DNA of 64,000 nucleotides from Oryza sativa Japonica Group. Taxonomy: Eukaryota; Streptophyta; Magnoliopsida; Poales; Poaceae. Position 1 is the first letter of the stretch. The number at the start of each line of letters is the position of its first letter. A program made the translations under genes and the position numbers. The notes below the pieces were generated by a model. The model was not told where the DNA came from and ran no database searches. It saw only the letters and a program-made list of their open reading frames with translations. The stretch spans positions 10,986,001-11,050,000 of the forward strand of contig NC_089037.1 in the NCBI RefSeq assembly GCF_034140825.1, read 5' to 3'. Positions 19,986 through 33,422 of the stretch are shown here, piece after piece.

Positions 19986-22900
19986 CTATCTAGCAACTTT
20001 GTGCGCTCGGTGGTGAGAGACAGATGCTTCATCCTTTTTTGACCCTTCCGGTCTCCTAGCCCAAGCTGGGGCTTGGTCAGGTCCATAGCGGTAATCATAA
20101 AAGAGTTCCTCGCTAGCCTCAATGCGGTCCTTTGCATAGATACCAACTCGATGATCGCCAGCCACCAACATAACCTGGACGGGCAGACGGAATCAGAACG
20201 AGAAAGGCAACAGAGCATGATGAATATTCAGTAAAAATAAGTCATTACCTTCGCATAGCAGTTAGGATTCGACGAGTGATTTGCAAACTTCAGTTTATCC
20301 CCCTTGCGATAAGCATCCAGTACATACTGCAAGAACACATCAAATAAAGGTTACCTGTTTCACTTTTAACAAACCCAGGACACTCCAACTGGCCAGAAAT
20401 GAAGACCTAGTTCACACCTGCTCATTTAAATCAAATAGGAACGATGAATTTGCTCGATCATATATTTTGCCACGCTTATCTGCTTCTCTATGAGAAATCA
20501 ATTCGCCAGTGTATTCACCAAGGTAATCATTTCTATTTACTGGGTTCTACATGTTGCAAGAAAGAAAGAAAAAAAAGGAATTAGCCAAAATGCAAAATGC
20601 ATCATATCCAAAGGTGCTTTTTCATTGATCTAACCTTAATGAATGCACCCCAACCCGCAACATCAGATTTTCCAAGCAATATCTGATCCATGATCAACAA
20701 ACAACGCAGTTAAGATAGTACAGCACAATGATGTGGAAAGATAAACAAGCAATACAAGACTAGAGCTCTCACACGTTGTTGTTGTTTTAAGAGGAGTTTC
20801 ATGTTTCCACACTGATAGCCATCACCTCTTGCCAGTGGCTCACCTAGTGAGCCATCTCCGCAGCTGAAGAGAATAAACGCCATGCGTGTAACGTGTAATT
20901 AATTAAACAAAATAAATCTGAATAAATTAGCACATGATAGCCAATCAATATTTTTGTTAGTTTCTGTTAAAAGACTATCCCAAAGCATGGGTATTGCCTT
21001 GAATACGAGGGCAAGAGGGTCCTTAAGTGCACAACATGCTGATTACCTCACCCAGCAGTTTCTGCAAACATCTGGATCACATTCACGACTGGCAGCAAAA
21101 CACGGGCACTGTCTGCTTCTGCATTGACTTTTTGCGCAATGACATCCTCTAAACCTATTTTTGCAGCTCTTTGAGCACCTGTTGATGATAATAATTAAAA
21201 CAAGTGAGCGTCAAGCTTTTGCTTTACACTAACATGATCATAAAACAGAAATGCACAAGTGAATTGACACCGTATTTAATTTGATTTCTTTATCAAACAG
21301 CTCAACACAGGTTCATACAAGTATTTCTATAAGAGAAGTAAAGGAAAAATCAGATTTCTACTCAACAAAAAGGGAAAATAAAAAATTTCTTGACATACCC
21401 GCAGTACTTCTCGCAACAAGTTCCATTTTCCACACAGGCGCAATCTTTGCCACACATTTGCTGACACCCACATGGGTTATACTGAGTGTACCATTGCTTT
21501 CCATCACCGATTCTTTTTCTTACAGTTGGATGCCCTGCAGACTTCCAAGTGTATTTGAGCTTTCGAGCTCGGCCCTTACGACGACAGATTCTTGTCCTTG
21601 CCACCAAATCTTGCTCCTGCAAAGAGATGAGTAAATAATTGTGTCACTGGAGTAACAATAATGATTGAAACTGGGACAACAATTAGGTTACTGGAGTAAA
21701 AATAGCAGTTGTAAATGAAGCCAAAATATGTTTGTGTTTTGGCTTTTAACTGTGCAGTAGCACTGAGATTATCTTAACTAAACTGTGAAGGCACAAGGCA
21801 GGAAAACTGGTTTTTCGATTGTAAACAGTAGTAACAAGTAACAGGCTTGATTTCAAATGGAAAACGGTGGCATGCACTCATATACTAGCCATAGATCAAT
21901 TTGTTTTCTGTAAATACTATGAAATACTCCCTCCATCTACTTTTGATAGTCATATTTCATCTTGGCACACAGACCAAGGATAAGTAATTCTACTTATCAT
22001 CTATTGAAACATGCTACTAGTCATTCCTCGTAAACAAGCGATTCATTAATATTTACATTTCTCGATGCCCATGTAGCCAATCTTGTGTGGAAGAATGGAG
22101 AGTCACGCATTAAATCCGAGAAAGTCATTAAGAGGATATGTTGTTGGATTGAAATATGCCTATCAAAAATAAATTTTTCAGATTTGAAAATATGACTATC
22201 AAAAGTAGATGGAGGGAGTATTGAATTGTCAGTTTTTCTCCTTTTTGTACATTGTTATAGATGGTGTGCTTAGAAGCAAAAAAGGAAGGCAAACCTATAG
22301 GACCGGTGGAATTTGTCTATACTTCACAATAAAATATAATTTCCCCTAACCACCTAATATATGAAAACATGAGACAACCTACAATTCTAGCACTAGCCAG
22401 TTTTAGGAACAATACGCTTGTTTCCAAAAAAAGAACCATGTCCATCTTTATTGTGGGTGCCGAAAGAAATTTAATATAATATAACGACTACAGAACTAAA
22501 TATCAGGAGGATGAACAACAACCAAATACAGCCACTATAATGCAGACGTGCTGAAAACATTCAGAAAAAAATAACTACCAAAGTTATAGATTCTTTTGAC
22601 TTCTTTGATCTGGATAAAAGCATAACCTAACGAGGCCAGTCAATACGTACCATGTAACCTTGTTCAGCCTCTGCAAAGTCACCTAAAATGGATTTACCAG
22701 ATAGAGGTCTCTTTGCCATTGCCGCACCATTGTTGTACATGTAGCTGGCCACTTCCATGCAGGTCTTCAGGCCAGACAATAGGTTTCTAGCTATGAGACA
22801 ACTGTGGCATACCATTATGAACTTAAAATTAAATTACGTTTTTCAATAAACAATATTTTCAAATAGCATGGGAAATATAAAAGAATTACCTGTTTTTCCC

Positions 22901-25900
22901 AAATATCTCAATTCCCTTCAAGTACAAATCTCTCTCTAAAGCACTCCAATGAGAAATAGAGTGCTCCTTGTTGGAGATGAACAAATTATTATTATTATCT
23001 CGTAATGTATTTTCAGTAGTGTTAGTTGTGCTTCCAGCACACATATCTTTGGTAGAAATTTTCTTGTTAGGGTCATCCAGACTTGGAAGTTGATCAACTG
23101 CAGATTCTATGGAATCTGGACATGTCTCACCAATTTCTGGAACAGATTGCTTGTTCAGTACACTCATTGCAAAAGGAAACGGTGAGCTATATATCTTCTG
23201 CCTTTTATCAGGTGAATGATCGTTAGACTTGGAGGCATGCTTTGAAATCTTACGCCTGCCTAAAGTTCTTAGGGGCATGTCAGGGGACACATTTTCAGTT
23301 TCAGAAGCATCTCCAGGAGGTGGTGTCACACTTTTGTCAGCATATTCAGAATTAGTTATTTTTGATCTGCTGGTTTCAACAATAGAAGTGGATTTGATGT
23401 TATCTTCATCTCTGTTTGAATCTTCTGATTCAGACAATATGGTAGCACTAACTTTGAGTGAGGAAGATCTTGAATCCATATTATATGTTGTACAAGCATT
23501 TCGGTCATCATTGCACGTATCTTGATATACTTCTCTCCTCTGTGAATTTTTTAATCAAAATCAGTCTTAGCAACAATGCAGCAATTGCTGCAATTCTCAG
23601 AATAATTCATAGGCTCGCTTCAATAGACAAATAAACTAAAGAAGTTGCATCAATCAAACCCATTAAAAGGGTCAATGAAAATGTTGATAAGCATACGGAC
23701 TAAAAGTTACATCAGATAGCATGGCCGAATGGGAGTGAAGGAGTTTAGGAGAAAAATGAGACCATAGTTTAAAAAGTACTTCCCACAGAAGCCATGGTGT
23801 TAGCTCTGATGCCACTTGTACGATCCATAGTTCATAACAGTGTATGTACTGTATGGAGGGTCTACTTTTGGGTCCTGAAGTCCAACAAGCAAGACAACAG
23901 ATCTAATAGTATATCTTCAACATAAAGTTAATTAGATTTTTCATTAGAAAAATAATATACTCCTAATTTATTGCTTTAATATTGTAGAAGTATATGTAGG
24001 TCTGGTCAAGGCTCACACCCGGTTAACCAAAGCCTAGGCTATGAAATTTCTTTGAACAACACTGCTGGGATGGCAAAACTTATATTAACTACACATCTTG
24101 GCGAAGTTTTTTTAATACAATCTCAATATTCCACACCAGTGAAACTTAGATTCCCACAGGGGGGGACTGGCAAATTATGCAAATTCAGGAATCATAAACA
24201 ACTTTATTAATTGATATAACTGCAAAACTTGAGGGGGCACATACTCGAAGGTAGCACTGATCGCCACACGGTCTCTTGTTTTCATCAAGTTCATGACCAT
24301 ATGGTTGCTTCTCGCTCTGGTAAGCAAAAGGTTAGTAGTTAGCGGTATTTTTTTAATTTCACTTTGGACCAAATGGCAGGACAACAGCCTCCATTCATTG
24401 ATAGGATGAGCAAAGTAGAAAGATCAAAACTTTACAAGAGTCCAACAGGAAATAACTTATGACTTACAGGGAATACCAAGTTCTGGGAGCACCCATGGAG
24501 ACGGCAATCAAAAACCTGAATAAATAGATATCAACAAGTAATTCAGACCTTGCGAATGTAGTTGAACAAAGGGGTTTAAAACATGGAATTCAAAAAAGAA
24601 CTGTAAGCAACAGAATGCCAGAAGTATAATATACCAAACATCTCCGACAGAAGAGATTATCAAAAGAATCTAAAGCCACATCCATGGTCTTGTCAAGAAA
24701 AAGTTGCAAATCTGTCTTGTAAGAAGATTGAGACTGCTTCTCATATTTCTCAAAAAGAACTTCTGATCTTTCCTAGTATTTTGATCGGAATAAGAGTCAT
24801 GATCACATTGTAGGATAATAAAAAACAGCTGCAGAGTTAAAAAAAATAGTAATGACGAACTAAAATGTTCATAAAAGAGAAATGGGCAACCTCAATTTCT
24901 GAAGGAGTTGCATCAACAAACTGGCAGAGGACATTTAAAACCTCTCGACTTAACCCATGATCTTGAGTAGCTTTCCTGTATAGTTAAGCAAGATCAGATA
25001 GACATAAATTTACATATAAAAATGTTTATTTATTCTGAAGGTAGCGGATAGTATTGGGATGATTACCGATTTTTACCAGTATAATTTATAATAGAAATTG
25101 TTATTCTGATTATATTGTGTAAAAGGTAAATAAAAGAAGGGTGCCCTTGGGTTACAGATTATTGTCACAACTGGAAGTGTAAAGTCAAACCAGCCAGTAT
25201 TTCACCAATAATGCATTGGTTAAATTAAAATGGCATCCGTTGATCCATCCTAAAAAGATGATTTAATACAACACATTACCTTCCACCTACATTTCAGAAT
25301 TAACAGGGTACATGAAGGTTGGAAGCTCTTAGAGTATGCACGATCCTTAAGGTAGAAAACAGGTGGATTAATCATGCAGACTGAGTAAAACAACTGCACA
25401 GCGCAACTAACTTTGCACGGATGGTTTGTTATGTTAATGTAAGTTCATGGCTCTGGGCCTTCTTCCATGTTTAACTTAGATCTGAATCATTTTATTGAAA
25501 AGAAAATGCAACAGAAAGATATCATGATTGGGAAAAATCACAGCATATTCAATGAAAAAAAAAGAGAGAATTCTTGAATGTCCAGGTTTTTACCATATTA
25601 GCTGATCTTCTCCTTCTGTGAAAACATGTTTCTCTTCCTCTGGCTCTGGAACATCATCGTCACTTTCACTGCAGATCAGAGCCTCATTGACAATTGGGTC
25701 GTAGTAAATTCTCCTCCTACCAACTGACTGATCATCGGCCATTCTTTGGTTTCTGCGCTGTGTTGTTTAAACCAGAGTAAAATATCGAATACAACAGGGA
25801 TCAAGTATTCTTTGTTACACCAATGCAGCACGTATATGAGAAAATAAATACCACTTTGGAATTAATCAAGCAAATAAACTGAAGATAAGTAGCATGACAC

Positions 25901-27039
25901 ATCGTTCAAGTAGCTGAATCTTTTCAAACTGACCATCATCCTAACACAAACTAGTGCTCTCGCTCATCAGCAAACATAAAAACACATGAACACCACTACC
26001 TGAGTGTAATGTTTGAGCTAACACTTATATTCCAAATATTTCTACTAGTCCCAAGTTTGCAATATCTGTCTGAAAATGTTGTCTGGTTTCTATGGCTTGT
26101 ATGGGTAAATAGTTCAATTTTGCTTCATGCATCATAAGTGAATTTTGAGTAGTATATTTTCCACAATATCATATCTAGGTGCATTACATGGCATACCCTA
26201 CTTTTTATTTAAGAAGTATTACATGGCAATATACCAACTTCTCCTGAACTCTTGTAAAACTTAAACTGCAAGTTCAAGAACCTAGCGACAAGTGATCTGA
26301 TTGGAACAATGAGCGTGTAGAAGCATTATACTTGTCCAGGAAGATCCACGTGGTGTAGGGCGGAATCTTGTCGACCACAGGCAGCTTCACAAGCTGCACG
26401 ACGGTCCTATGCGAGGCGCCGCTACCACCAGAGCTCGAGAGCACGAGCGTCCCGGCGACCAGATTCTCCTCCTGCACATGCACCAACTCCCTCTCCCCCG
26501 GCCCGCTCGCCGAGTCCCACCCCACGAACCTGCGGTGCCCCTCCGCCGCGCCCCGCGACAGCGCGTTGCCGCCCTCGGCGCCCCGCGACGCCACCTCCGC
26601 CGCCGCGGCGACGTCGAACAGAGCGCACGTGTGCACCTGCAGCGCCTTCCTGTTCGCCTCCACCCTCTCCTGCTCAAAAACCACAAACCAAACCAATCCA
26701 CGCCAGATTGAGCAAAATCCAACCGACTACTCACACTTCCCCCTGCGAGCTGAAACTGTAGAGATGCGTGATCGGCGGGCGGGCGCTTGCCTTGATCGCG
26801 GCGAGGCGGGTGGATTGGACCTGACGCTTCAGCTGCGCCAGCTTCCCGTGCAGCGCGACGAGGCCGGCCGCGTCCTTGCCCGACGGCCCTTGATCCGGCC
26901 GCTGCACAGCGAGGCCGATCAGATTGGGGAAGGAGATCGGAGTGGGGAATCGGGCGCGGGGAGTCGAGACTGAGGCGAGGGCGCGCACCTTGGGGCGTTG
27001 GGAAGAGGAATCGGAGGCCTTGGACGAGGACGACGCCAT
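19986..27039 (-). CDS. EZ1: E(z)-type Polycomb histone H3K27 methyltransferase
   Basis: Seventeen exons, in transcription order: 27039-26989, 26901-26791, 26669-26332, 25752-25594, 24975-24891, 24772-24635, 24515-24468, 24316-24245, 23539-22890, 22801-22651, 21616-21399, 21178-21047, 20863-20773, 20682-20635, 20546-20418, 20326-20249, 20174-19986. Phases agree throughout, giving 895 residues. The N-terminal half has the E(z) EZD/SANT-like helices and acidic tracts. A second SANT lies around 525-575. A Cys-rich CXC block ([20 protein letters not shown] and on) spans about 650-718. The C-terminal SET domain (about 745-865) has LGEYTGEL, the [10 protein letters not shown] cofactor motif and ELFYDYRYG. 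It is the catalytic subunit of plant PRC2, depositing H3K27me3. I recall this sequence as rice OsiEZ1/SDG718 (CLF/SWN class). Intron 2 is GC-AG. A Stowaway MITE lies in intron 10. Confidence 0.95.
21927..22218. mobile_element. Stowaway-like MITE in EZ1 intron 10
   Basis: Ends CTCCCTCCATCTACTTTTGA and its inverse (TCAAAAGTAGATGGAGGGAG) are flanked by TA. The element is 292 bp and non-coding. It sits within the 1-kb intron between the exon ending at 22651 and the one starting at 21616. It could form a hairpin in the nascent transcript. Confidence 0.88.
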
Positions 27040-27240
27040 GGCGGTGCGGGTGCGGTGGCGCGAGCGGCGCCAGCGTCCGGAGCTCTGCTTCCCCCACACG
27101 CGGAGGGTTTTTTTTTTCTGATTTTTCTCTCTCCTTCGGGGCTAAGAGACAAAGGATGGAAAGGGTTTCTCTCTCTACCTAATACTGCCGACGCCACGTA
27201 TTCCTACCCCCTCCCCCTTCCCAATCTGTTTCCAATCGGA
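27040..27240. promoter_or_regulatory. Short divergent intergenic region between EZ1 and the PPR pseudogene
   Basis: Only about 200 bp separates the EZ1 ATG (minus) from the first ATG of the PPR-like sequence (plus). The region holds a poly-T run and CT-rich blocks (CTCTCTCCTT, CTCTCTAC) of the kind found in plant core promoters and leaders. The EZ1 5' UTR and promoter must lie here or overlap the decayed PPR exon. No TATA box is obvious. Confidence 0.5.
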
Positions 27241-29529
27241 TGAGACCCCGCCGGCGCCGCCTCCTCCCGCTATCCGCCGCGCCGCTCTTCGCCGGCGCCC
27301 TCCGCCTCATCGCGCTTTCCTTCACACTGCGCTACCTCGACCAGATCCTCGCCGTGTCCCTCGCCTCCGTACACTACCCTCTCGACCCCCGCCCCGGAAA
27401 CCTCAGCTCCCTCCTCCTCCGACCTCCGCTACGCGTCCCTCCCTCCCACCCACCTCCTCCGCCGCCCCGATCGCTTTCTCCGCTGCCGCCTTCTCTTCCG
27501 CTTGCCTCGACTACTTCTCCTTCGCCTTCGCCGCCACCTCGCTCATTGCTCTCATGGCGGCGGCGTGTCGTCTCCAACCGACTCCGCAGCCCGCGCGCGG
27601 CGCGCTGCACGCGCGGGTTACGCCGCCGACACGTTCGTGGCGTCCGCATTGGCCAAGCTGTAGCCTGTACGCTTCATGCTGTCCAGAGGTGACCACGCAC
27701 GCAAGGTGTTCGACACTGTGCAGTCGCCGGATACCGTTATGTGGAACACGCTGATGGCCGGCCGGGCTTCCTGGTTCGGAGGCCCTGGAGTCGTTCGTGA
27801 GGATGGCGAGTGCAGAGTCTGTTCGGTCTGACACAACCACGCTGGCAACGGTCTTACCAGCAACAGATATAACAATGGGGAATTGGGGAGGATGCCTCTT
27901 GCAGAGAAGAGAGGGTTGGCGGAGTATGAGCATGTTCTGAAGAGAGGGTTGGCGGAGTATGAGCATGTTCTGACCGGTTGATCTCGGTGTATACAGCGGG
28001 GATGTGGAATTCTGCATGGCGTCTCTTTGACTTGATGGAGAATCCAGATTTGGTTGCCTACAATGCTTAATCTATGTTTGCTCGGCGAATTGCATGGTTG
28101 GTTCATCAGTTAATCTGTTTATTGGGTTGATGGCCTTGGAATTGAAGCCAAACTCGAGCACTGGCACTGATCCCGTATAGTCTGTTTGGGAATGAACTGC
28201 TTGATCAATGCTTACATGGTCCTCTCAAGTCTGGATTTACTGCGAATTCTCCAGTGTCGACAGCAATTACCATATTGTACTGTAGGTTAAATGATATGGA
28301 GTCTGCAAGGAAGGCCTTCAATGCGATGCCATAGAAGACCACGGAATCGGAATCATGGAAAGCAATAATACCAGGGTATGCCTAGAATGGCTGGACGGAG
28401 ATGGCAATTGCCCTCTTTGAGCAAATGCTGGTACTTAGCGTGTGACCAAATCCAATCATCATTTCTAGCTCTCTTTCAGCGTGTGCACAGCTTGGAGCTT
28501 TGTCCCTGGGAAAGTGGCTGCATAGGATTATCGCTGAGGAGGACTTGGGGCCCAATGTTTATGTCATGACAGTGCTCATTGACATGTATGCATAGTGTGG
28601 AAGCATTTCCGAAGCTCGGAGCATCTTCACTTCAACAGTATGGATAGCAAGAATGTGGTCTCATGGAATGCAATTAGCTGGATATGGCCTTCATGGGCCA
28701 AGGTGCTGAGGCTTTGAAGCTCTACAAGGACATGCTGGATGCAAACCTTATTCCAACAAACGCTACCTTCCTGTTGGTACTCTATGCATGCAGCCACATA
28801 AGGTTGGCTGAGGAAGGGCGCAAAGTCTTCCAGTCAATGACCGATCATTTTGCAATAATTCCAAGTATTGAGCATGCACATGCATGATGGACCTCCTTGG
28901 CTGAGCTGGCCAGCTCAAGGAGGTTTTTAAGCTCATTTCTGAATTCCCCAAGACCGCTGTTGGACCTGGCTTAATATTGCTTGGTGCTTGCATGGTCCAT
29001 AAGGATAGCGATCTTGCACAAATTGCACCCCCAGAAAACAGCGGCTACTATGTTCTGCTCTCTAATTTACTTGTAGTCAAGAAGCAAATCTCTGAAGCAG
29101 CGGCAAAAGGCAGGAAGCTGGTTAAACTAATCGAGATAGTTGACAAGCCAAACTTCCTCATGGCCGGCGACTGTGCCCATCCACAGTGTGAGGCCATACT
29201 TGGAAAATCTTAACTTCAAAGACGATTTGACGCTAGGTATCGACCTGAGACAGAGCTAGCATTGTACGATGTTGAGGAGGAAGAGAAGGAGCATATGTTT
29301 GAAAGTGCACAGTGAAAAGCTGGCAATTGCCTTCGGATTTCTCAGCACAGAACCGAGATCTGAAATCAGGATAATCAAGAATCTTAGGGTGTGCCTGGAG
29401 TGCCACAACGCCACCCAAGTTCATATCCAAGGTGACACAGAGACTGATTCTGGTTAGGGAATAGGGATGCTTCACGGTTTTCATCATTTCAGAGATGAGT
29501 TTGCTCCTCTGGAGAGATTACTGGTGTGA
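27241..29529 (+). pseudogene. Decayed DYW-class pentatricopeptide-repeat (PPR) gene
   Basis: Starting at an ATG, the first 30 or so codons (PLFAGALRLIALSFTLRYLDQ) look like a PPR gene start. Degenerate PLS-type repeats follow in changing frames: HARKVFDTVQSPDTVMWNTL, FNAMP, LIDMYA, NVVSWNA and GAEALKLYKDMLDANLIP. The E/E+ region and DYW deaminase remnants come last: VHSEKLAIAFG (HSE signature), CLECHNAT (metal ligands) and RFHHFRD, ending near GDYW-like DNA. Many indels, several stops and a 33-bp local duplication (27906-27971) break it. Intact members are organellar C-to-U RNA editing factors. This copy cannot encode one. Confidence 0.85.
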
Positions 29530-30426
29530 TTCACCTGAAATGCCTCGGGTGTCTAAGCATATGGTGATTCAGGCCTCCACTGCCGCATTGCCGCGATGGC
29601 TTCGTCCCCCATCTCTCCCTAGAAAACTATTTAAAAAAATAAAAATTGTAGATAATTTTAGAAAATGTAGAGGAAAATCAGAAAAATGTAAAAGAATATG
29701 AATCATGTAGAAAGTTTTGGCATGATATTTGCTATATTATGGACATTGAACAAAGTAGAAATCCATTTCCCCCTCAAGTGAGCCTAATGGACTTAATGAA
29801 CAGTGCTCACTATTGGCCTAGCCTTTTTGTTTTTTTTTCTATTTTAAGTTTCAATTTCGGCTTGTCTGCAAAATATGGTGTTAGATTTTATTTTTCACAA
29901 ACTAGTACTATAAATTAGGTACTACCTATATGATCTTTTTTTCCATTTTTTACAATTTTGAATTTGTCCAAACTAAATGAATTTATGGATAGATGATAGC
30001 TCTTAATTTGTTGATGGATGACATAAATTGAAGGGAAACAACCACCTCTATTATAGAAGCTTCTTAGGCCCAACATTTAAGGCCCAGCCGCCCAGCTGGC
30101 CCAACGCACCAAACCAATCGGAATATTCCATTCACTCACCGCACGACCTATAAAACCAATAGCGACGTGCCACGTTAGCCCATCCACGTCGCCCCCCCTC
30201 CCACTCTGCCCTCGCCGACACGTGGGCCCAACATAGTAACCGGTCCCACGAGCCAGGGAAAGACCAGAACCAGCTCTTCCTCCTTTTTAATCCACCCACC
30301 GTTCCCACTCCTCCGCTCCTTCCTCCCCTCTCCCGATTCCCCAATTCGGAGGCCAAGCCTGCACCGGCAAGCGGCGGCGGCGGCGGCGACGAGGCGAGAG
30401 GGTTCCCTTCCGCGGAGCCGGCGGAG
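29530..30426 (+). other. Intergenic DNA and E2 gene promoter/leader
   Basis: Up to about 30050 it is AT-rich with no gene. From 30060 composition shifts to GC-rich. A GCCCAACA/GGCCCA-rich stretch (30068-30110, and GGGCCCAAC near 30223) resembles plant promoter GCCCA elements, then a CT- and CGG-rich leader runs into the ATG at 30427. No TATA box is evident; GCCCA-type, TATA-less promoters are usual for housekeeping genes. Confidence 0.45.
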
Positions 30427-32887
30427 ATGGAGGCCACGGCGAAGTACAACCGGGGCAACCCGGCGGTGAAGCGGATCCTTCAGGAGGTCAAGGAGATGCA
30501 GTCCAACCCGTCCCCGGACTTCATGGCCATGCCCCTCGAGGTCCCCGATCCTAACCCTGCATCCTGCATTTACATTCCTGCCCGATCTGGTCTTGGTTGT
30601 GTCCGAATCGAACGCTAGTGGGGCGAGATCTGGTTTTGATGGCGTTTTTAGGGTGCGGAAATTTAGAGGCTTGATTTAATGCGTTGACCTTGGGGGTTCA
30701 TCTGCATTTCTTCTTGATCTGATTGTGCAGTTTGTGCAATAACGAAATGTTGGGATGTTAGCGTATATCAATGTTGCGATTAGATCATCGTATGCAGGAT
30801 GACTCTTGATATTGGGTAGTATTACGTCATTTCGATTAACTGGTGTGTGAATCAAGTGGGATTCCAGTATTACTTAGGCCGTTTCCATGATATATTTTCG
30901 GATTACAAATTTACTTATGGTATTCTGATCGAGGCTGATGTGTTTTTTATGATTTAAATGTATGTATTTGTGTAGGAGGACATCTTCGAGTGGCAATTTG
31001 CGATCCTGGGGCCACGAGACAGTGAGTTTGAGGGAGGAATCTACCATGGAAGGATCCAGCTGCCATCGGACTATCCGTTTAAGCCACCATCATTCATGCT
31101 GCTCACGGTCTGTAATTTCCCTGCGTTAGCTCACCATGCTATTTGTGAGCCCTTGCTAAATATTGTTTTTTATTATATGTTTATCTGTTATTCAGCCAAG
31201 TGGAAGATTTGAGATTCAAAAGAAGATTTGTTTGAGCATATCCAATTACCACCCTGAGCACTGGCAACCATCATGGAGTGGTGAGTACTGAGTAGCATTT
31301 TGTTTCGAAAGGGATTGTTCAAGTAAGCCCTTACGTTGGGGTACCTAATGCAATGAGTAGCACCATATTTCATAGTCCACGGTGATTTGGTCTTGTGGGC
31401 TATACGAGCATGGTGCAAAAGTAATGCCTTCTTTTTGTATTGGTCTTTGTGATTTTCATGGGCGAGTACTTGCCCTATGACCAGGCCAAAAGAAACATGC
31501 ACTTCTCCCTGCAGTTCTTACAAAACTTTGTGTTCAGCAGCTTCCTTTCAATGCTGCTAAGATACAATAGGCAGTCCATGGTGTTCTTGTTTTTTACAAT
31601 TTGCTGCTTATCATATCCTTTTGTCAGTTGGTGTATAATGAGAGATATATGCTAAAGCTTGTACACCAAATTATTCAATCTTAAAATACAACCAAGGATT
31701 GGCATGTAATTTTTTCTATCCATTCATATGGTGGGCACCATTTTTCATAGTATACAAATATTTACTATGTGTACTATACGAGCATGGTGCCAAATGAAAC
31801 TATTCTTTGGTTCTTTCAGGAATCGTCATGTAGCAAGTGTTTAGCACATGACTGGACCAAAGGAGGGACATGTGCTTTCCCTTTTTATATCTGTCCTGTG
31901 CATATCTTTTTGCTGTGAAGGAATAGTAGTACTTTTTGTGTTTTTAAGACAGCGTCATAGCCTCAATACGGAACTTTTGATTTTATTGCAATTTATCATG
32001 GTTGGGAGTAAGTTAGATAGGTAGTGAGTATATATATGTACAGATTCATAATTCTTTGGGGAGGATATTCGTGCTATGTCCGCAAATAATATATTAGTTA
32101 CCCATTGAGGGATTGCCAATTTAGTGTTAGAAACCATTATGGCATTGATCCTCCAGCTGATACCAATTCCTTTTTTTCCCGATTGTTTGTGTTGCAGTGC
32201 GCACAGCTCTTGTAGCTTTGATTGCATTCATGCCAACACCAGGTGGTGGGGCATTGGGTTCGTTGGACTTCAAAAAGGAAGATAGACGGGCACTAGCTAT
32301 CAAATCACGTGAAACACCACCAAAGTTTGGCTCTGCAGAACGCCAAAAAGTAATTGATGAGGTAAATTCCTAACACTTGTTTAATAAGAACAAACGCACA
32401 CCTGTTCTGTTTCTGATGCAAAGAACTGTTGCAATGACAGATCCATGAGCAAATGCTCAGTAGGGCTCCCCCTGTTCCTCAGCTGCTGACAAATGAAACT
32501 AATGAGGAGACTAACCAATTGCCTGCATCTGATGCTTCTGATGAGCATGCACACAAGGCAGTTGGAGGCGTGAACACGGCTGGGTCCAACTCAGACTCTG
32601 TTAATAATGACCTTCCAAGGCCTGATTCTGAGTCAGAAATTGTACAACACATTGTTGAAGGTCGGACAGAAGGGGTTAGCAACCATTCAAGGGCCAACTT
32701 GAGCAGAGAAAACATTCCAAGAGTTGCTCCAACGCCACAGAATCCTGTTGTTGCAATCCAGAAGCCAAAGCATGACAGATTATTGACCTTGGCTGCATTT
32801 GGACTCACTCTTGCTATTATGGCCCTTGTGATCAAGAAGTTCTTCAAAATCAATGGTCTGGCCGGTTACATTGAGGGCAAGTTTTAG
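30427..32887 (+). CDS. Tail-anchored E2 ubiquitin-conjugating enzyme (UBC32/UBE2J-like)
   Basis: Exons 30427-30540, 30976-31107, 31196-31280, 32198-32361 and 32441-32887 encode 313 residues. The N-terminal UBC fold has DIFEWQFAILGP, the YPFKPPSFMLLT segment and the active-site Cys in KKICLSISNYHPE (about residue 94). This is the J-type arrangement, which lacks the canonical HPN motif next to the Cys. A Ser/Asn-rich linker follows. A hydrophobic segment LLTLAAFGLTLAIMALVI near the C-terminus anchors the protein in the ER membrane facing the cytosol. UBC32-34/UBE2J enzymes act in ER-associated degradation and, in Arabidopsis, brassinosteroid and stress responses. The gene converges on the ClpP gene downstream. 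Confidence 0.93.
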
Positions 32888-33422
32888 GTAGGTTTGTGCA
32901 TAGATTTGATAAGAGCTATACTACCCCATTCGGTGTCTGAGCGGCTGCTATGCTTACCATAAGTTATAAACCCCTAAGAATTGTAAATGGCTGTTTAGTT
33001 ATAGACGAAGTTGAATTGGTCCATTGGTACTACCCGTACCTTATTGTATATGCAGTACACCTGATGAAAATCGTTCTAAGGTCTTACATGATGTGCACAA
33101 TTGTATATGCGGTACTCATGAAAATCATTACAAGATATTACATGATGTGCGCAACTGCACGTATGTTGTGCAATGGCCAGCGATCCGTTTGTTCTTGACG
33201 GGCATGAAAATTCTTACTCCCTCTCTTTCAGATTGCTGCCATTCTAGCATTCAGTTTGTCTTATCAAGACACTTGTCATTTCTCACCTCAAAGCATTTCT
33301 CTAGCCTTCATTAATGCAGCTACGCACTACTGTTAATCAAAGTTGATGTAATGATGTTAATGCTACTTTGATAAATGATCGGGATATAGTTCACGAGAGT
33401 CGATGTAATTTGTTGCGAGAAC
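32888..33422. other. 3' flank of the E2 gene
   Basis: AT-rich DNA with the presumed 3' UTR. Short repeats of TATATGCAGTACACCTGATGA-like sequence occur near 33047 and 33104. No gene is recognised. Confidence 0.5.
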
